Source of the DNA: Gemmatimonadaceae bacterium
Lineage (GTDB): Bacteria; Gemmatimonadota; Gemmatimonadetes; Gemmatimonadales; Gemmatimonadaceae
Direction: 5' to 3'
DNA: 64,000 nucleotides
NCBI GenBank assembly: GCA_016720905.1
Contig: JADKJT010000001.1
Span: 372,001 to 436,000, forward strand
The notes under the pieces were generated by a model. The model made no database searches and was not told the DNA's origin. It was given only the letters and a program-made list of their open reading frames with translations. Every line of letters begins with the position of its first letter. Position 1 is the first letter of the stretch. Positions 39,700-47,830 of this stretch are shown here, piece by piece. The translations under genes and the position numbers were made by a program.

Positions 39700-41091
39700 A
39701 TGCCCGACGTTCTGGTCCTTGGCGGCGGCCCTGGCGGCTATGTCGCGAGTATTCGCGCGGCCCAGTTGGGGCTCTCGGTCACTTGCATCGAATCCGATGC
39801 CACGCTGGGCGGCACGTGCGTCAATGTGGGCTGCATCCCGTCCAAGGCGCTGCTGCAGAGCTCTGAGCACTACGAGTGGCTGCGACTGCACGCGGCCGAA
39901 CACGGCATCAAGGTGGACGGTGCCTCCGTCGATCTGGCGGCGATGATGGCGCGGAAGCGCGACGTCGTGGCGCAGAACACCAAGGGTGTCGAGTTCCTGT
40001 TTCGCAAAAACAAGGTGACGTGGGCCAAGGGATTTGGCACCCTCAAGGCCGGCAATGTCATTGACGTGCGTGCGGCCGACGGCAGCGTGACGTCGTTGCA
40101 GGGCAATTCGGTAATCATCGCCACGGGCTCGGTGCCGGTGGAGTTGCCGTTCCTCAGGTTCGACGAACGGCGCGTGCTCTCCAACGTGGGCGCACTGTCC
40201 ATTCCCGAAGTGCCGAAACACCTGATCGTGGTGGGTGGCGGGGTGATCGGGCTGGAACTCGGATCGGTGTGGCGTCGACTGGGCGCCAGAGTCACGGTGG
40301 TTGAGTACGCGCCGACTATTCTGCCGGGCAACGACGCAGAGTTGGTGCGCGAAGCCGACAAGATCTTCCGCAAGCAGGGTCTGGAGATCCACACGGGCAC
40401 CAAGGTGACCGGTGCCGATGTGCGCAACGATGGCGTGACCATTCACGTGGAACGCGATGGGGTGACATCGTCAATTGACGGTGACTATGTGCTGGTGTCG
40501 GTGGGCCGCAAGCCGCTGATGCATGGCGTGGACGCCGCCGCGCTTGGCTTGGCGTTGGGTGCGCGCGGTGAGATTGCGGTGGACAGTCAGCAGCGCACCA
40601 ATCTTCCCAATGTGTTTGCCATTGGTGACGTGTGCGGCGGGAAGCTGCTGGCGCACAAGGCCGAAGAGGAAGGCGTGATTGCGGCCGAAGTGATTGCCGG
40701 CAAGCCGGTGCACATGCATCACCGCACGATGCCCGGCATTGTGTACACGTGGCCCGAGATTGCCACGGTGGGCCTGAGCGAGGAGGAAGTGAAGGCCAGT
40801 GGCCGCGCTTATCGCATTGGCAAGTTTCCCTTCAGCGCCAACGGTCGCGCGCGCACGATGGGCGAAACGCAGGGCTTCGTGAAGTTCGTGGTGGACCGTG
40901 ACACCGACGAGATTCTCGGCGCCCACATGATTGGCCCCAATGTCGCCGACCTGCTGGCGGAAGTGGTGCTGGCCATGGAGTATCGTGGCAGCGCCGAAGA
41001 CATCGGCATCACGGTACACTCACATCCGACGCTGTCGGAGACCGTGAAGGAAGCGGCGCTGGCGGCGCTAGGAAGAGCGATACACTACTGA
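39700..41091 (+). CDS. lpdA: Dihydrolipoyl dehydrogenase
   Basis: The E3 flavoprotein that reoxidises lipoamide in 2-oxo-acid dehydrogenase complexes, passing electrons through a disulfide and FAD to NAD. It has an FAD-binding motif at the N-terminus (LVLGGGPGGYVASIRAAQLG), a redox disulfide in GGTCVNVGCIPSKALL, an NAD motif VVGGGVIGLELGSVWRRLGA, the ATG-type motif (IIATGS), AIGDVCGGKLLAHKAEEEG and the C-terminal dimer His-Glu region (HSHPTLSE). 463 residues, usual. The ATG at 39700 is used; a TTG two codons earlier is open. Arrays flank it on both sides; its TGA is the first bases of B4. Confidence 0.97.
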   Translation: MPDVLVLGGGPGGYVASIRAAQLGLSVTCIESDATLGGTCVNVGCIPSKALLQSSEHYEWLRLHAAEHGIKVDGASVDLAAMMARKRDVVAQNTKGVEFLFRKNKVTWAKGFGTLKAGNVIDVRAADGSVTSLQGNSVIIATGSVPVELPFLRFDERRVLSNVGALSIPEVPKHLIVVGGGVIGLELGSVWRRLGARVTVVEYAPTILPGNDAELVREADKIFRKQGLEIHTGTKVTGADVRNDGVTIHVERDGVTSSIDGDYVLVSVGRKPLMHGVDAAALGLALGARGEIAVDSQQRTNLPNVFAIGDVCGGKLLAHKAEEEGVIAAEVIAGKPVHMHHRTMPGIVYTWPEIATVGLSEEEVKASGRAYRIGKFPFSANGRARTMGETQGFVKFVVDRDTDEILGAHMIGPNVADLLAEVVLAMEYRGSAEDIGITVHSHPTLSETVKEAALAALGRAIHY

Positions 41092-41124
41092 GTACTGAGT
41101 ACTCAGTACTCAGTACTTAGTTTT
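41090..41124. repeat. GAGTACT-type heptamer array B4
   Basis: GAGTACT twice, CAGTACT twice, then a decayed TAGTTTT. It occupies the entire 32-bp gap between the lpdA stop (TGA, 41089-41091) and the convergent anti-sigma gene's stop (TAA, 41124-41126). The switch from GAGTACT to CAGTACT makes its centre (GAGTACTCAG) locally palindromic. Confidence 0.92.
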
Positions 41125-41576
41125 TATAGCATCTTCCCGATCACGATGCCCACAGCCAGCATCGCGGTGCCGATCATCAGCACCATGGGCATCGGCAGGC
41201 CTTTCACGGCGTTGGGAGCCGCGGCGACGGCCGCATTCACGACGACCTGCTTTTCCGGCAGGGCGTTCATGATATTCGCGGCCACATACGAGGGCGTCAC
41301 CATGCGACGACGGCGGTCGGTCTCGCTGGCCACCTGCGCCCACATGTCCACCAGTTTCGTATCCACGCGACGTGCGTCGGATTCGGCCAGGTCACCATCG
41401 AGCCACTGGTGAATGGCCACCATCGACGGATCGTCTGCCGCTGCCAAACCCGGAAGCGGCACTTCACGATCTGCCATGGGACGGCCAGCGAGCGGTGTAT
41501 CGCCCGCGGCGTCGCGGTGCGGCAAATTCTGACCGAGGTCGTTCCGGTCGTTGTGCGCTTCTTGATTGTTGAGCAT
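41124..41576 (-). CDS. Putative anti-sigma factor, single-pass membrane protein
   Basis: A 150-residue protein whose N-terminal half contains a helical segment (MVAIHQWLDGDLAESDARRV) like the sigma-binding region of anti-sigma factors, though no zinc-binding Cys/His cluster is present. A single C-terminal membrane helix is visible (MPMVLMIGTAMLAVGIVIGK). The ATG overlaps the sigma factor stop by one base (TGATG), the usual arrangement of an ECF sigma factor and its membrane anti-sigma. The function rests on this context. Confidence 0.7.
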   Translation of the reverse strand: MLNNQEAHNDRNDLGQNLPHRDAAGDTPLAGRPMADREVPLPGLAAADDPSMVAIHQWLDGDLAESDARRVDTKLVDMWAQVASETDRRRRMVTPSYVAANIMNALPEKQVVVNAAVAAAPNAVKGLPMPMVLMIGTAMLAVGIVIGKML

Positions 41577-42140
41577 CAGGCGTATCTCTCCTCGAGCAGG
41601 GCCTGAAGGGCTTCACGTGCCCGATGCACGCGCATCTTCAGTGCTCCCACAGTGGTTCCCAGAAGGTCCGCCATCTCTTCGTACGAACGCCCTTCCACAT
41701 GCTTCATGATGAAGGCTTCGCGAAGTGACGGGGCCAGCTGCGCGAGGGCTTCGTCGAGGTCCTGCCGCAGTTCCGTGCGGTCAAGATCCTCATCGGGCGT
41801 CGCGTAGCCGGAGGCTTGGTCATCCTCGTCGTAACTCAGGTGCGTGCGCCGAATGTTCTTCAGCCAGTCCTTGCACCCGTTTGCCACGATCCGGAATAGC
41901 CAGGCGTCGAATCGTCCACGGACTTCACCCAGATGGTGATAGGCCTTGATGAACGACGTCTGGAGAATGTCCTCGGCTACGTCGGGACTGCCCGTCATGC
42001 CGAGAGCGTTGTCGATACAGCGGATCGCTGTATCGACCGATCAGCATCGCGAATGCGTCGCGATCCCCGGCGATAACCCGGGAGATGACATCCTGGTCCG
42101 AATCGACTTCGATGAGCTGGGCGTCTGTGTTTTCCGTCAT
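41576..42140 (-). pseudogene. ECF sigma factor (sigma-24 family), frameshifted
   Basis: Two frames together make one ECF sigma factor. The first, from ATG 42140, reads MTENTDAQ...VIAGDRDAFAMLIGRYSDPLYR (start of region 2) and then becomes Arg/Ser-rich nonsense. The second, open from about 42013 to 41576, gives ALGMTGSPDVAEDILQTSFI (region 2), a linker, and region 4 with EAFIMKHVEGRSYEEMADLL and GTTVGALKMRVHRAREAL. Deleting the T at 42012 (plus strand) restores LYRNALGMTG, a typical ECF junction. The break lies at the edge of a perfect 12-bp inverted repeat (42011-42037). As given, the longest intact part, 41576-41998, lacks the start of region 2. Confidence 0.85.
42011..42037. repeat. Perfect 12-bp inverted repeat at the sigma-factor frameshift
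   Basis: GTCGATACAGCG (42011-42022) and CGCTGTATCGAC (42026-42037) are exact reverse complements around a 3-base loop, within the sigma coding region. The base whose removal restores the reading frame is the second base of the left arm. See the findings for a mechanism. Confidence 0.9.
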
Positions 42141-42255
42141 TTTCACAGCGCTAGGATAACGCCAGACGGAGCTACTCGACACCCCTGCCTACCCAGATTC
42201 AACCGGAACGTCCTGCTGACCTTCTCGCAGAAAAGACGCGCGGGGGTGGAAGAGG

Positions 42256-43383
42256 TCACACGTCCCCTTCGGCCAGTATCGGCACGTGGTCGAAAACACT
42301 CCAGTGATTTTGGCGAATCAATTCGCCGTGCTGGTCCAGCGACGGCGGTGCGTACCGAATCTGCCCTCCGGTCACCGAGGCAATCCCCGTCACTGGTGAC
42401 GCCGGGTAGTCGGCAATCGCCTCGCGCACGGTGCGCACCAAGCCGCACGGAACCCGGGCGGCCTGGAGGCGCGCCATCCACAGAGCGGCGGGCTGGGTGC
42501 GAAGCCGATCGGCGATGGCGGTCACCACCCGTTCGCGCTGCGCCAGCCGACCCGCATTCCTCGCCAGGTCCGGATCGGCAGCCAATGCATCCAAGCCGAT
42601 GGCCTGGGCGGCTGCAGTCCACTGGGCATCAGTTCCCACGGCCATCACCAGTGCGCGATCGGCCGCCGCGAACAGCTGATACGGCACCAGATTGGGATGA
42701 GCGTTGCCCCAGCGTTTGGCGTCCGTGCCGGAAACGAGGGCGTTCTGCGCGACATTCACCAGCGCCGCCGTCGCACTGTGATTCAGCGAAATGTTGATCT
42801 GCCGCTCGATTGGGCGCCCGGCATCGCGGCCAGCCAGTGCGGCCAAAATCGCCACGGCGGCGTCTTTGCCCGTGATCACGTCAGCGAGCGCCACACCGGT
42901 TTTCATTGGCGGTCCGGCTTCAGGTCCATTGATGGCCATCCAACCGGCCTCCGCCTGTACGACGTAATCGTAGCCTGGTCGGTCGCTGCCGGGTCCGAAG
43001 CCCGAAATGGTACACCAAATAAGCTTCGTATTTGAGGCCAGTTCAGCGCCTTTATCAAGCCCGTAACTAGACAGTGCCTCTGGAAGATAGTTGTCTATCA
43101 CAATATCAGCACTCTTGACCAGCGACCTGGCGACCGCATTGTCGTCCATATCTTTCAGGTTGAGTGCGATGGACAGTTTGTTGCGATTGGTGCTCCGGAA
43201 GTAGGCCGACTGCCCATCGGCGGCGAACGGGGGCCCCCATCCGCGGGTGTCGTCGCCGTTTTCGGGTCGTTCGACTTTGATCACCTGAGCGCCGAGGTCG
43301 CCGAGCATCATCGTGCAGAGCGGTCCGGCGAGAACCCGAGTAAAATCGAGTACGCGAATTCCTTCCAGCGGAAGTGTCTTCAT
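42256..43383 (-). CDS. CoA-transferase family III (CaiB/BaiF type)
   Basis: A 375-residue family III CoA-transferase moving CoA between carboxylic acids. The N-terminal block LPLEGIRVLDFTRVLAGPLC is followed by QVIKVERPENGDDTRGWGPP, NRNKLSIALNLKD and SGFGPGSDRPGYDYVVQAEA; the catalytic Asp is expected in the NGPEAGPPMKTGVALADVIT region. The acid substrate is unknown. Base composition changes inside the gene: about 43010-43240, encoding residues 50-125, and the leader to 43560 are clearly richer in A and T than the rest. The ATG at 43383 starts at the conserved N-terminus. Confidence 0.88.
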   Translation of the reverse strand: MKTLPLEGIRVLDFTRVLAGPLCTMMLGDLGAQVIKVERPENGDDTRGWGPPFAADGQSAYFRSTNRNKLSIALNLKDMDDNAVARSLVKSADIVIDNYLPEALSSYGLDKGAELASNTKLIWCTISGFGPGSDRPGYDYVVQAEAGWMAINGPEAGPPMKTGVALADVITGKDAAVAILAALAGRDAGRPIERQINISLNHSATAALVNVAQNALVSGTDAKRWGNAHPNLVPYQLFAAADRALVMAVGTDAQWTAAAQAIGLDALAADPDLARNAGRLAQRERVVTAIADRLRTQPAALWMARLQAARVPCGLVRTVREAIADYPASPVTGIASVTGGQIRYAPPSLDQHGELIRQNHWSVFDHVPILAEGDV

Positions 43384-43518
43384 AGTGTCGCTTATGTGCG
43401 CTTTATATGCTGAAATTTCGTCAACTTTTTGGCTAAGCTTGGCGGAGATGCCGGATGACTTCAAGTGGTTTCAGCGCGCTACTATGGAAGCGGAGATGAT
43501 ATTCTTGCCCCGTACGGG

Positions 43519-43546
43519 TTGCATAGATGCCTGAAAATCATATAGT
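43519..43546 (+). promoter_or_regulatory. Predicted promoter (TTGCAT, 16 bp, TATAGT)
   Basis: TTGCAT at 43519-43524 and TATAGT at 43541-43546 are spaced by 16 bases in the AT-richer 270-bp divergent region 43384-43653. It points to the histone-H1/phasin-like gene starting at 43654. The -10 matches consensus at five of six positions; the -35 is weak. Confidence 0.45.
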
Positions 43547-43653
43547 TACCCCCGTTCTAGCGGGTGCATCCGAATTCTGACGCGCGGTTGTCGCGAACGG
43601 TCGACTTGCCCCACCGCGACCCCCATGTATGGCGGAAGGAGTACGTTCGATCC

Positions 43654-44523
43654 ATGTCCGAGTCCGAAAAGCCGCAGGCTGACGAAGAGATCATGAGTGA
43701 AGGCGACGCGCCGCCAGCCGGTCCGGCCCCGCGACGCGGGCCTGGGCACCGGGCTGCTGATGCGCGCGACACCGCCGCCGAGATGGCAGCACGTGCGCAC
43801 GAAATCAGTCTCGAGGCTGGTAGCAAGATGGCGGGCGTGATGCGCGAAGTCATCGGCGCCGCCGCTGGATTCAGCAACTTCGCTATCGAAAGCTCGCGCG
43901 ATCTGATCCACTACATGGTGCGTCGTGGCCAGATGGGACAGATGGAAGGGGACGTGCTGATCCAGCAGGCCGAGGCGGCGTATATCGCCAAGCACGGTTC
44001 GCTGCCGAAGCCCGAGCCCAAGCCTGCCCCGCCAAAGCCGGTTCCGCTTGGCCAGTTGCCCAAGGCGGTCACTGCGCCTGCCGCTGCCGCGGAAGCCGCG
44101 CTGGAAGCGCGGGCCGCAATGCGTCTTGAGCCACAGCGTCCGTCGGACAAGAGCATGCCGCTGGTGATGAAGCCGACCGTGAAGCCGGTGGTGAAGCCGG
44201 CCGAAGCGCCGGTGGAGAAGGCACCTGCAAAGGCGCCTGAGAAGCCGGTCGCCAAAGCAGCTGCCCCGGCCAAGGCGCCGGAGAAGGCGCCGGAAAAGGC
44301 GCCGCCGGCCAAACCAGTCGCAAAGGTCGCTCCGGTTGCCAAGGCTCCAGCAAAGGCTCCGGTAAAGGCTCCTGCCAAGCCGGCGGCCAAGACACCGGCC
44401 AAGCCGGCTGCCAAGACGCCCGCGAAGCCGGCGGCCAAGGCACCGGCCAAGGCGGCCACCACCAAGCCGGCAGCCAAGCCGGCGGCAAAAGCTCCGGTCA
44501 AGAAGGCCGCCAAGAAGAAGTAG
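43654..44523 (+). CDS. Phasin-like protein with histone-H1-like Ala/Lys/Pro tail
   Basis: A 289-residue two-part protein. Residues about 1-60 are acidic/polar. Residues about 35-115 form amphipathic helices (DTAAEMAARAHEISLEAGSK, SSRDLIHYMVRRGQMGQMEG) similar in character to phasins of polyhydroxyalkanoate granules. From about residue 160 the protein is almost only Ala, Lys and Pro in PAKPAAKT/APAKAPEK repeats, like histone H1 tails and PhaF-type phasins that bind DNA. I infer DNA binding by the tail and a partner or granule bound by the helices. It ends eight bases before the GHMP kinase gene. AAGGAG is 13 bases before the ATG. Confidence 0.7.
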   Translation: MSESEKPQADEEIMSEGDAPPAGPAPRRGPGHRAADARDTAAEMAARAHEISLEAGSKMAGVMREVIGAAAGFSNFAIESSRDLIHYMVRRGQMGQMEGDVLIQQAEAAYIAKHGSLPKPEPKPAPPKPVPLGQLPKAVTAPAAAAEAALEARAAMRLEPQRPSDKSMPLVMKPTVKPVVKPAEAPVEKAPAKAPEKPVAKAAAPAKAPEKAPEKAPPAKPVAKVAPVAKAPAKAPVKAPAKPAAKTPAKPAAKTPAKPAAKAPAKAATTKPAAKPAAKAPVKKAAKKK

Positions 44524-44531
44524 TTCGCCAG

Positions 44532-45452
44532 ATGACCGACTCACGCCGCGCGCTCGTCGCGTCGGCACCGACCCGCCTCGACTTCGGCGGAGGGTGGACT
44601 GACGTTCCCCCCTTCCCTGAAGAGCGAGGCGGTTTTGTATGCAACGTCGCCATCAATCGGCGTGCGACCGTGCAGGTCACACCCGCATTGTCGAATGCTA
44701 TCCTGCCCCCTGATGGATTGATTCGGGCTGCGTTGCGCAAAGCGTGCGTCGAGAACGTGGCGGTGCACCTCGAGAGCGATTTCCCCATCGGCGCCGGACT
44801 CGGTGGATCTTCGGCCGCCGGTGTGGCGTTGGCGGCGGCCCTGCATCGCTGGCGTGGTGAATTGGCCGATGCCGCCACGCTTGCGGAATGGAGTCGTGCC
44901 GTGGAGGTCGAAGAACTGGGGATCGCCGGTGGTCGACAGGACCACTACGCGGCCGCGTTCGGAGGCGCCCTGGGACTGTCGTTCGATGTCGCCACGCACG
45001 TCCAATCACTGGCCCTGTCGCCGGCCGCACGGATCGCCCTCGAACGACAGTGTCTGCTGGTCTACACGGGCGAGTCGCGCATCTCGGCGACCACCATCAC
45101 CGCGGTGCTGGACGCGTATCTGGCGCGGGACGCGCGAGTGGTTGACGCACTCGACGCCATGAAATCGCTGGCGCAACAGATGTCGGCGGCGTTGCCTTCC
45201 GGCGACATCGAACTATTGGCGCAGCTGGTTGATACCCATTGGACACACCAGCAAGCGCTCCATCCGGCCATCACGACGCCGCGCATCGATGCCATCTACG
45301 CCGCCGCGACGAACGCCGGCAGTTTGGGGATGAAAGCACTTGGCGCCTCCGGCGGTGGCTGCGTGATCGTGTTCGCGCCGGACGGCCGGGTGGAAGCCGT
45401 AACGCGCGCCATCGCTCCGCTTGGGGGAAATCCTGCCGTGGCGAGTCGATGA
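44532..45452 (+). CDS. GHMP kinase, D-glycero-D-manno-heptose-7-phosphate kinase-like
   Basis: A 306-residue sugar kinase of the GHMP family. The N-terminal motif APTRLDFGGGWTDVPPFPEE matches heptose-7-phosphate kinases (HddA type). The ATP-binding loop is PIGAGLGGSSAAGVAL and motif 3 is KALGASGGGCVIVF. The likely reaction is ATP-dependent phosphorylation of a heptose 7-phosphate or related sugar at O-1, feeding nucleotide-heptose for surface glycans. No other heptose genes are in the window, so the substrate is inferred only from the motifs. Confidence 0.86.
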   Translation: MTDSRRALVASAPTRLDFGGGWTDVPPFPEERGGFVCNVAINRRATVQVTPALSNAILPPDGLIRAALRKACVENVAVHLESDFPIGAGLGGSSAAGVALAAALHRWRGELADAATLAEWSRAVEVEELGIAGGRQDHYAAAFGGALGLSFDVATHVQSLALSPAARIALERQCLLVYTGESRISATTITAVLDAYLARDARVVDALDAMKSLAQQMSAALPSGDIELLAQLVDTHWTHQQALHPAITTPRIDAIYAAATNAGSLGMKALGASGGGCVIVFAPDGRVEAVTRAIAPLGGNPAVASR

Positions 45453-45471
45453 CGAGGGTGTGGAGGTTAAA

Positions 45472-45566
45472 GACGGGAGACGGGAGACGGGAGACGGGAG
45501 ACGCTGAAGAACCGGAAATCGCTGCGTCTTCCGTCTCCCGTCTCAAGTCTCCCGTCTCTATTCTCC
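45472..45566. repeat. GAGACGG-type heptamer array A3, inverted halves
   Basis: The left half has four AGACGGG units plus AGACGCT (45472-45506). After an 18-base spacer the right half carries the reverse-complement units GCGTCTT, CCGTCTC, CCGTCTC, AAGTCTC, CCGTCTC, TATTCTC (45525-45566). The halves can pair into a stem of about 35 bp with few mismatches. It lies between the kinase stop and the peptidase start, both on the plus strand. Confidence 0.93.
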
Positions 45567-45598
45567 GTATCGTCGGCCCATTCCTACAGCCTCCCCCC

Positions 45599-46759
45599 AT
45601 GCCCTCCCGATTTCCACTCGACGCGATCGCCCTGACGGAAGCCCTCGTCGCGATCGATTCGCGCAATCCCAGACTGGTGGCCGGCGCACCGGGTGAGGGG
45701 GCGTGCGCGCGATTCCTGGCGAGTGTGCTGAGCGGATGGGGATTCGCCGTTTCCGTCACCGATGTCGCGCCGGGTCGGCCCAACGTGCTGGCACGTATCG
45801 GGCCCAGTGGTCGGACACCATTGGTGCTGAACGGACATCTGGATGTGGTTGGCACTGACGGGATGATGCATGCGCCCTTCGATCCCATAACCGATGGTGA
45901 TCGGTTGTACGGACGCGGCGCAACCGACATGAAGGGCGGCATCGCGGCCATGTGCGTGGCCGCCGCCCGCGCGGCCACGCGCGGCGCACTCGTCAGCGAA
46001 GTCATCGTTGCCGCCGTCTGCGACGAAGAATTCGAATCCATCGGGACGCGCGCGCTGCTGGCGGATGGACTGCAGGCGACCGGTGCCATTGTGACCGAAC
46101 CCACGCGGTTGGCGGTGTGCCCGGCGCATAAGGGTTTCGCGTGGATCGAATTGGTGTTTCACGGTCATGCGGCACATGGCAGTCGCTACGACGTGGGCGT
46201 CGACGCGATACGGCACGCCGGCCTGCTGCTGGCCGCGCTCGATCAGTTCGAGCACCGCACGCTTTCGGCGCGTCGCCATCCGTTGCTGGGTCGGCCGTCC
46301 TTGCACGCTGCAATGATTGAAGGCGGGACGGGGTGGTCGACGTATGCGGAGCAGTGCACGCTGCGTATCGAGCGACGTACCATTCCCGGCGAGTCGGGCC
46401 ACGATGCGCTGGCCGAAATCGATGCGCTGTGTGCGTCGCTGGCGGAATCGCATCCGACGTTTCGCGTGACCTCGCAGATTGCGTTCGCGCAGCCGCCGAG
46501 TGATCTGGCCGTCGATGCCCCGCTCACGCGAGCGGTGGTAACCGCGGCGGCCGCCGACGGATATCAGGCACCCATTGAGGGGCTCTCCTGCTGGACCGAT
46601 GCGGCACTGTTCAATGCCGCGGGCATTCCCGCGCTCTGCTTCGGCCCCGGTGATATCGCCCGTGCGCACTCCGCACAGGAGTGGGTGGAGCGATCCCAGA
46701 TTGAACGGGCCGCACAGGTATTGGAGCAGGTGTGTGCGGGATGGGGGCGAACGTCATGA
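45599..46759 (+). CDS. M20-family metallopeptidase (ArgE/DapE-like deacylase)
   Basis: A 386-residue di-zinc amidohydrolase of the ArgE/DapE/carboxypeptidase G2 group. Metal-binding and catalytic elements are LNGHLDVVGTD (His, and Asp catalytic base helper), GRGATDMKGGIAAMC (bridging Asp), AAVCDEEFESIG (catalytic Glu pair) and the TEPTRL segment, with the dimerisation domain between about residues 175-285 (HGHAAHGSRYDVGVDA). Candidate substrates are N-acyl amino acids. Start ATG 45599; the frame is open further upstream only through array A3. The next gene overlaps by four bases. Confidence 0.9.
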   Translation: MPSRFPLDAIALTEALVAIDSRNPRLVAGAPGEGACARFLASVLSGWGFAVSVTDVAPGRPNVLARIGPSGRTPLVLNGHLDVVGTDGMMHAPFDPITDGDRLYGRGATDMKGGIAAMCVAAARAATRGALVSEVIVAAVCDEEFESIGTRALLADGLQATGAIVTEPTRLAVCPAHKGFAWIELVFHGHAAHGSRYDVGVDAIRHAGLLLAALDQFEHRTLSARRHPLLGRPSLHAAMIEGGTGWSTYAEQCTLRIERRTIPGESGHDALAEIDALCASLAESHPTFRVTSQIAFAQPPSDLAVDAPLTRAVVTAAAADGYQAPIEGLSCWTDAALFNAAGIPALCFGPGDIARAHSAQEWVERSQIERAAQVLEQVCAGWGRTS

Positions 46760-46971
46760 TGCTGTCCGTGGTGCAGTACGATCGACTGGAGCATGCCATT
46801 ATGAAGGGGCTGCGAATGGTGTTCACCAGGCGCGGCACCGAGTATCTGGTGATCCCCGAGCGACTGCGCATCGATGCGGGTCGCGAAGTGATCCTGGCCC
46901 GTCATCCGTCCACCGGACATCGACTCGAGTTGTTCATCGACGAACTGGACGGACTGGAATCGGTGCAATGA
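46756..46971 (+). CDS. Small protein of unknown function between peptidase and RNase H genes
   Basis: A 71-residue protein starting MMLSVVQYDRLEHAIMKGLR and ending in an acidic stretch (LFIDELDGLESVQ). It has ATGA overlaps with both the peptidase gene before it and the RNase H gene after it, which strongly supports it being translated. No domain is recognised; it is probably cytoplasmic. Confidence 0.75.
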   Translation: MMLSVVQYDRLEHAIMKGLRMVFTRRGTEYLVIPERLRIDAGREVILARHPSTGHRLELFIDELDGLESVQ

Positions 46972-47606
46972 CGGCGCGGTACCCGCTGGTGGCCGTCTAC
47001 GCGGATGAATCGTGCCTGGGCAATGGCAAGAGCGGTGCGACGCCCGGCGGATTTGGCGCGCTGGTTGAATGGCGTCGCCCGGACGGAGTGATCCAGCGTT
47101 TCGATTTGTGGGCGTCGGAACCGGACACGACCAACAATCGGATGGCGTTGCGATCGGTGATCGATACGCTTCACGCGTTGTCGAAGAAAGGCAATTCGCT
47201 GTCGGTGCACTTCACCACCGACTCGCGCTACATCGTCGACGGCATGAACACCTGGGTGAGAGGCTGGATGGCCCGCGGCTGGCGACGCAAGGACGGTGTG
47301 GTGGAGAATCTCGAGTTGTGGCAGGCCGCGGTGGAGTCGATCGCTCGGCATGAATGCCAGTGGGCCTGGGTGAAGGGTCACGCGGGGCATCCGCAAAACG
47401 AGTATGCCAACCATCTGGCTACTCGAGCGGCGGCACAGCAGGACGCTTCCGATGGCCTGATCGAGTCGACTTTTGAACAATGGTGGGCCGACGCGCCGGT
47501 CAAGGCCGGCGCAATCCGGAACACACTGTCACCGTTTCCGGACCCCGCGGCATTTACGCCGGCCGCCGCGTTACCCGTGCCCGCGATGGTGCGTCGTCAG
47601 GGGTAG
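46968..47606 (+). CDS. rnhA: Ribonuclease HI homologue with altered catalytic residues
   Basis: A 212-residue protein clearly homologous to RNase HI, which cuts RNA in RNA-DNA hybrids. Visible blocks: VAVYADESCLGNGKSGATPG, TTNNRMALRSVIDTL, FTTDSRYIVDGM and VKGHAGHPQNEYANHLA. Of the four metal-binding acids of E. coli RNase HI (D10, E48, D70, D134), D10 and D70 are kept, but E48 is Ala (RMEL to RMAL) and D134 is Asn (CDELA to ANHLA). A 50- to 65-residue C-terminal extension is Pro/Ala-rich. Binding without normal cleavage is plausible. The ATG overlaps the previous stop. Confidence 0.9.
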   Translation: MTARYPLVAVYADESCLGNGKSGATPGGFGALVEWRRPDGVIQRFDLWASEPDTTNNRMALRSVIDTLHALSKKGNSLSVHFTTDSRYIVDGMNTWVRGWMARGWRRKDGVVENLELWQAAVESIARHECQWAWVKGHAGHPQNEYANHLATRAAAQQDASDGLIESTFEQWWADAPVKAGAIRNTLSPFPDPAAFTPAAALPVPAMVRRQG

Positions 47607-47647
47607 GCCTCCTGGCGCACAGGCGGCGGGAGTTTTCCGGGACGCCC

Positions 47648-47830
47648 ATGTTCAAGTTTCTCTTCATCCTCGCGCTGGGAATCGCCATTGGCTACGGCTA
47701 TGGCTGGAAGGATGCCCAGGTCAACGAGAAGAACTTCGCCGAGCGGATGGTTGACCGCATTGGCGGGGACAACAAGGGATTGATGAACTCGGATGCCGAC
47801 GCCACCACGCGAGCCGTGGTGGGTAAGTGA
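47648..47830 (+). CDS. Small membrane-anchored protein of unknown function
   Basis: A 60-residue protein with one N-terminal hydrophobic helix (FKFLFILALGIAIGYGYGWK) followed by a polar segment with NFAERMVDRIGGDNKGLMN. Its stop overlaps the GTG start of the next gene by four bases (GTGA), which supports translation. Family not recognised. Confidence 0.68.
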   Translation: MFKFLFILALGIAIGYGYGWKDAQVNEKNFAERMVDRIGGDNKGLMNSDADATTRAVVGK

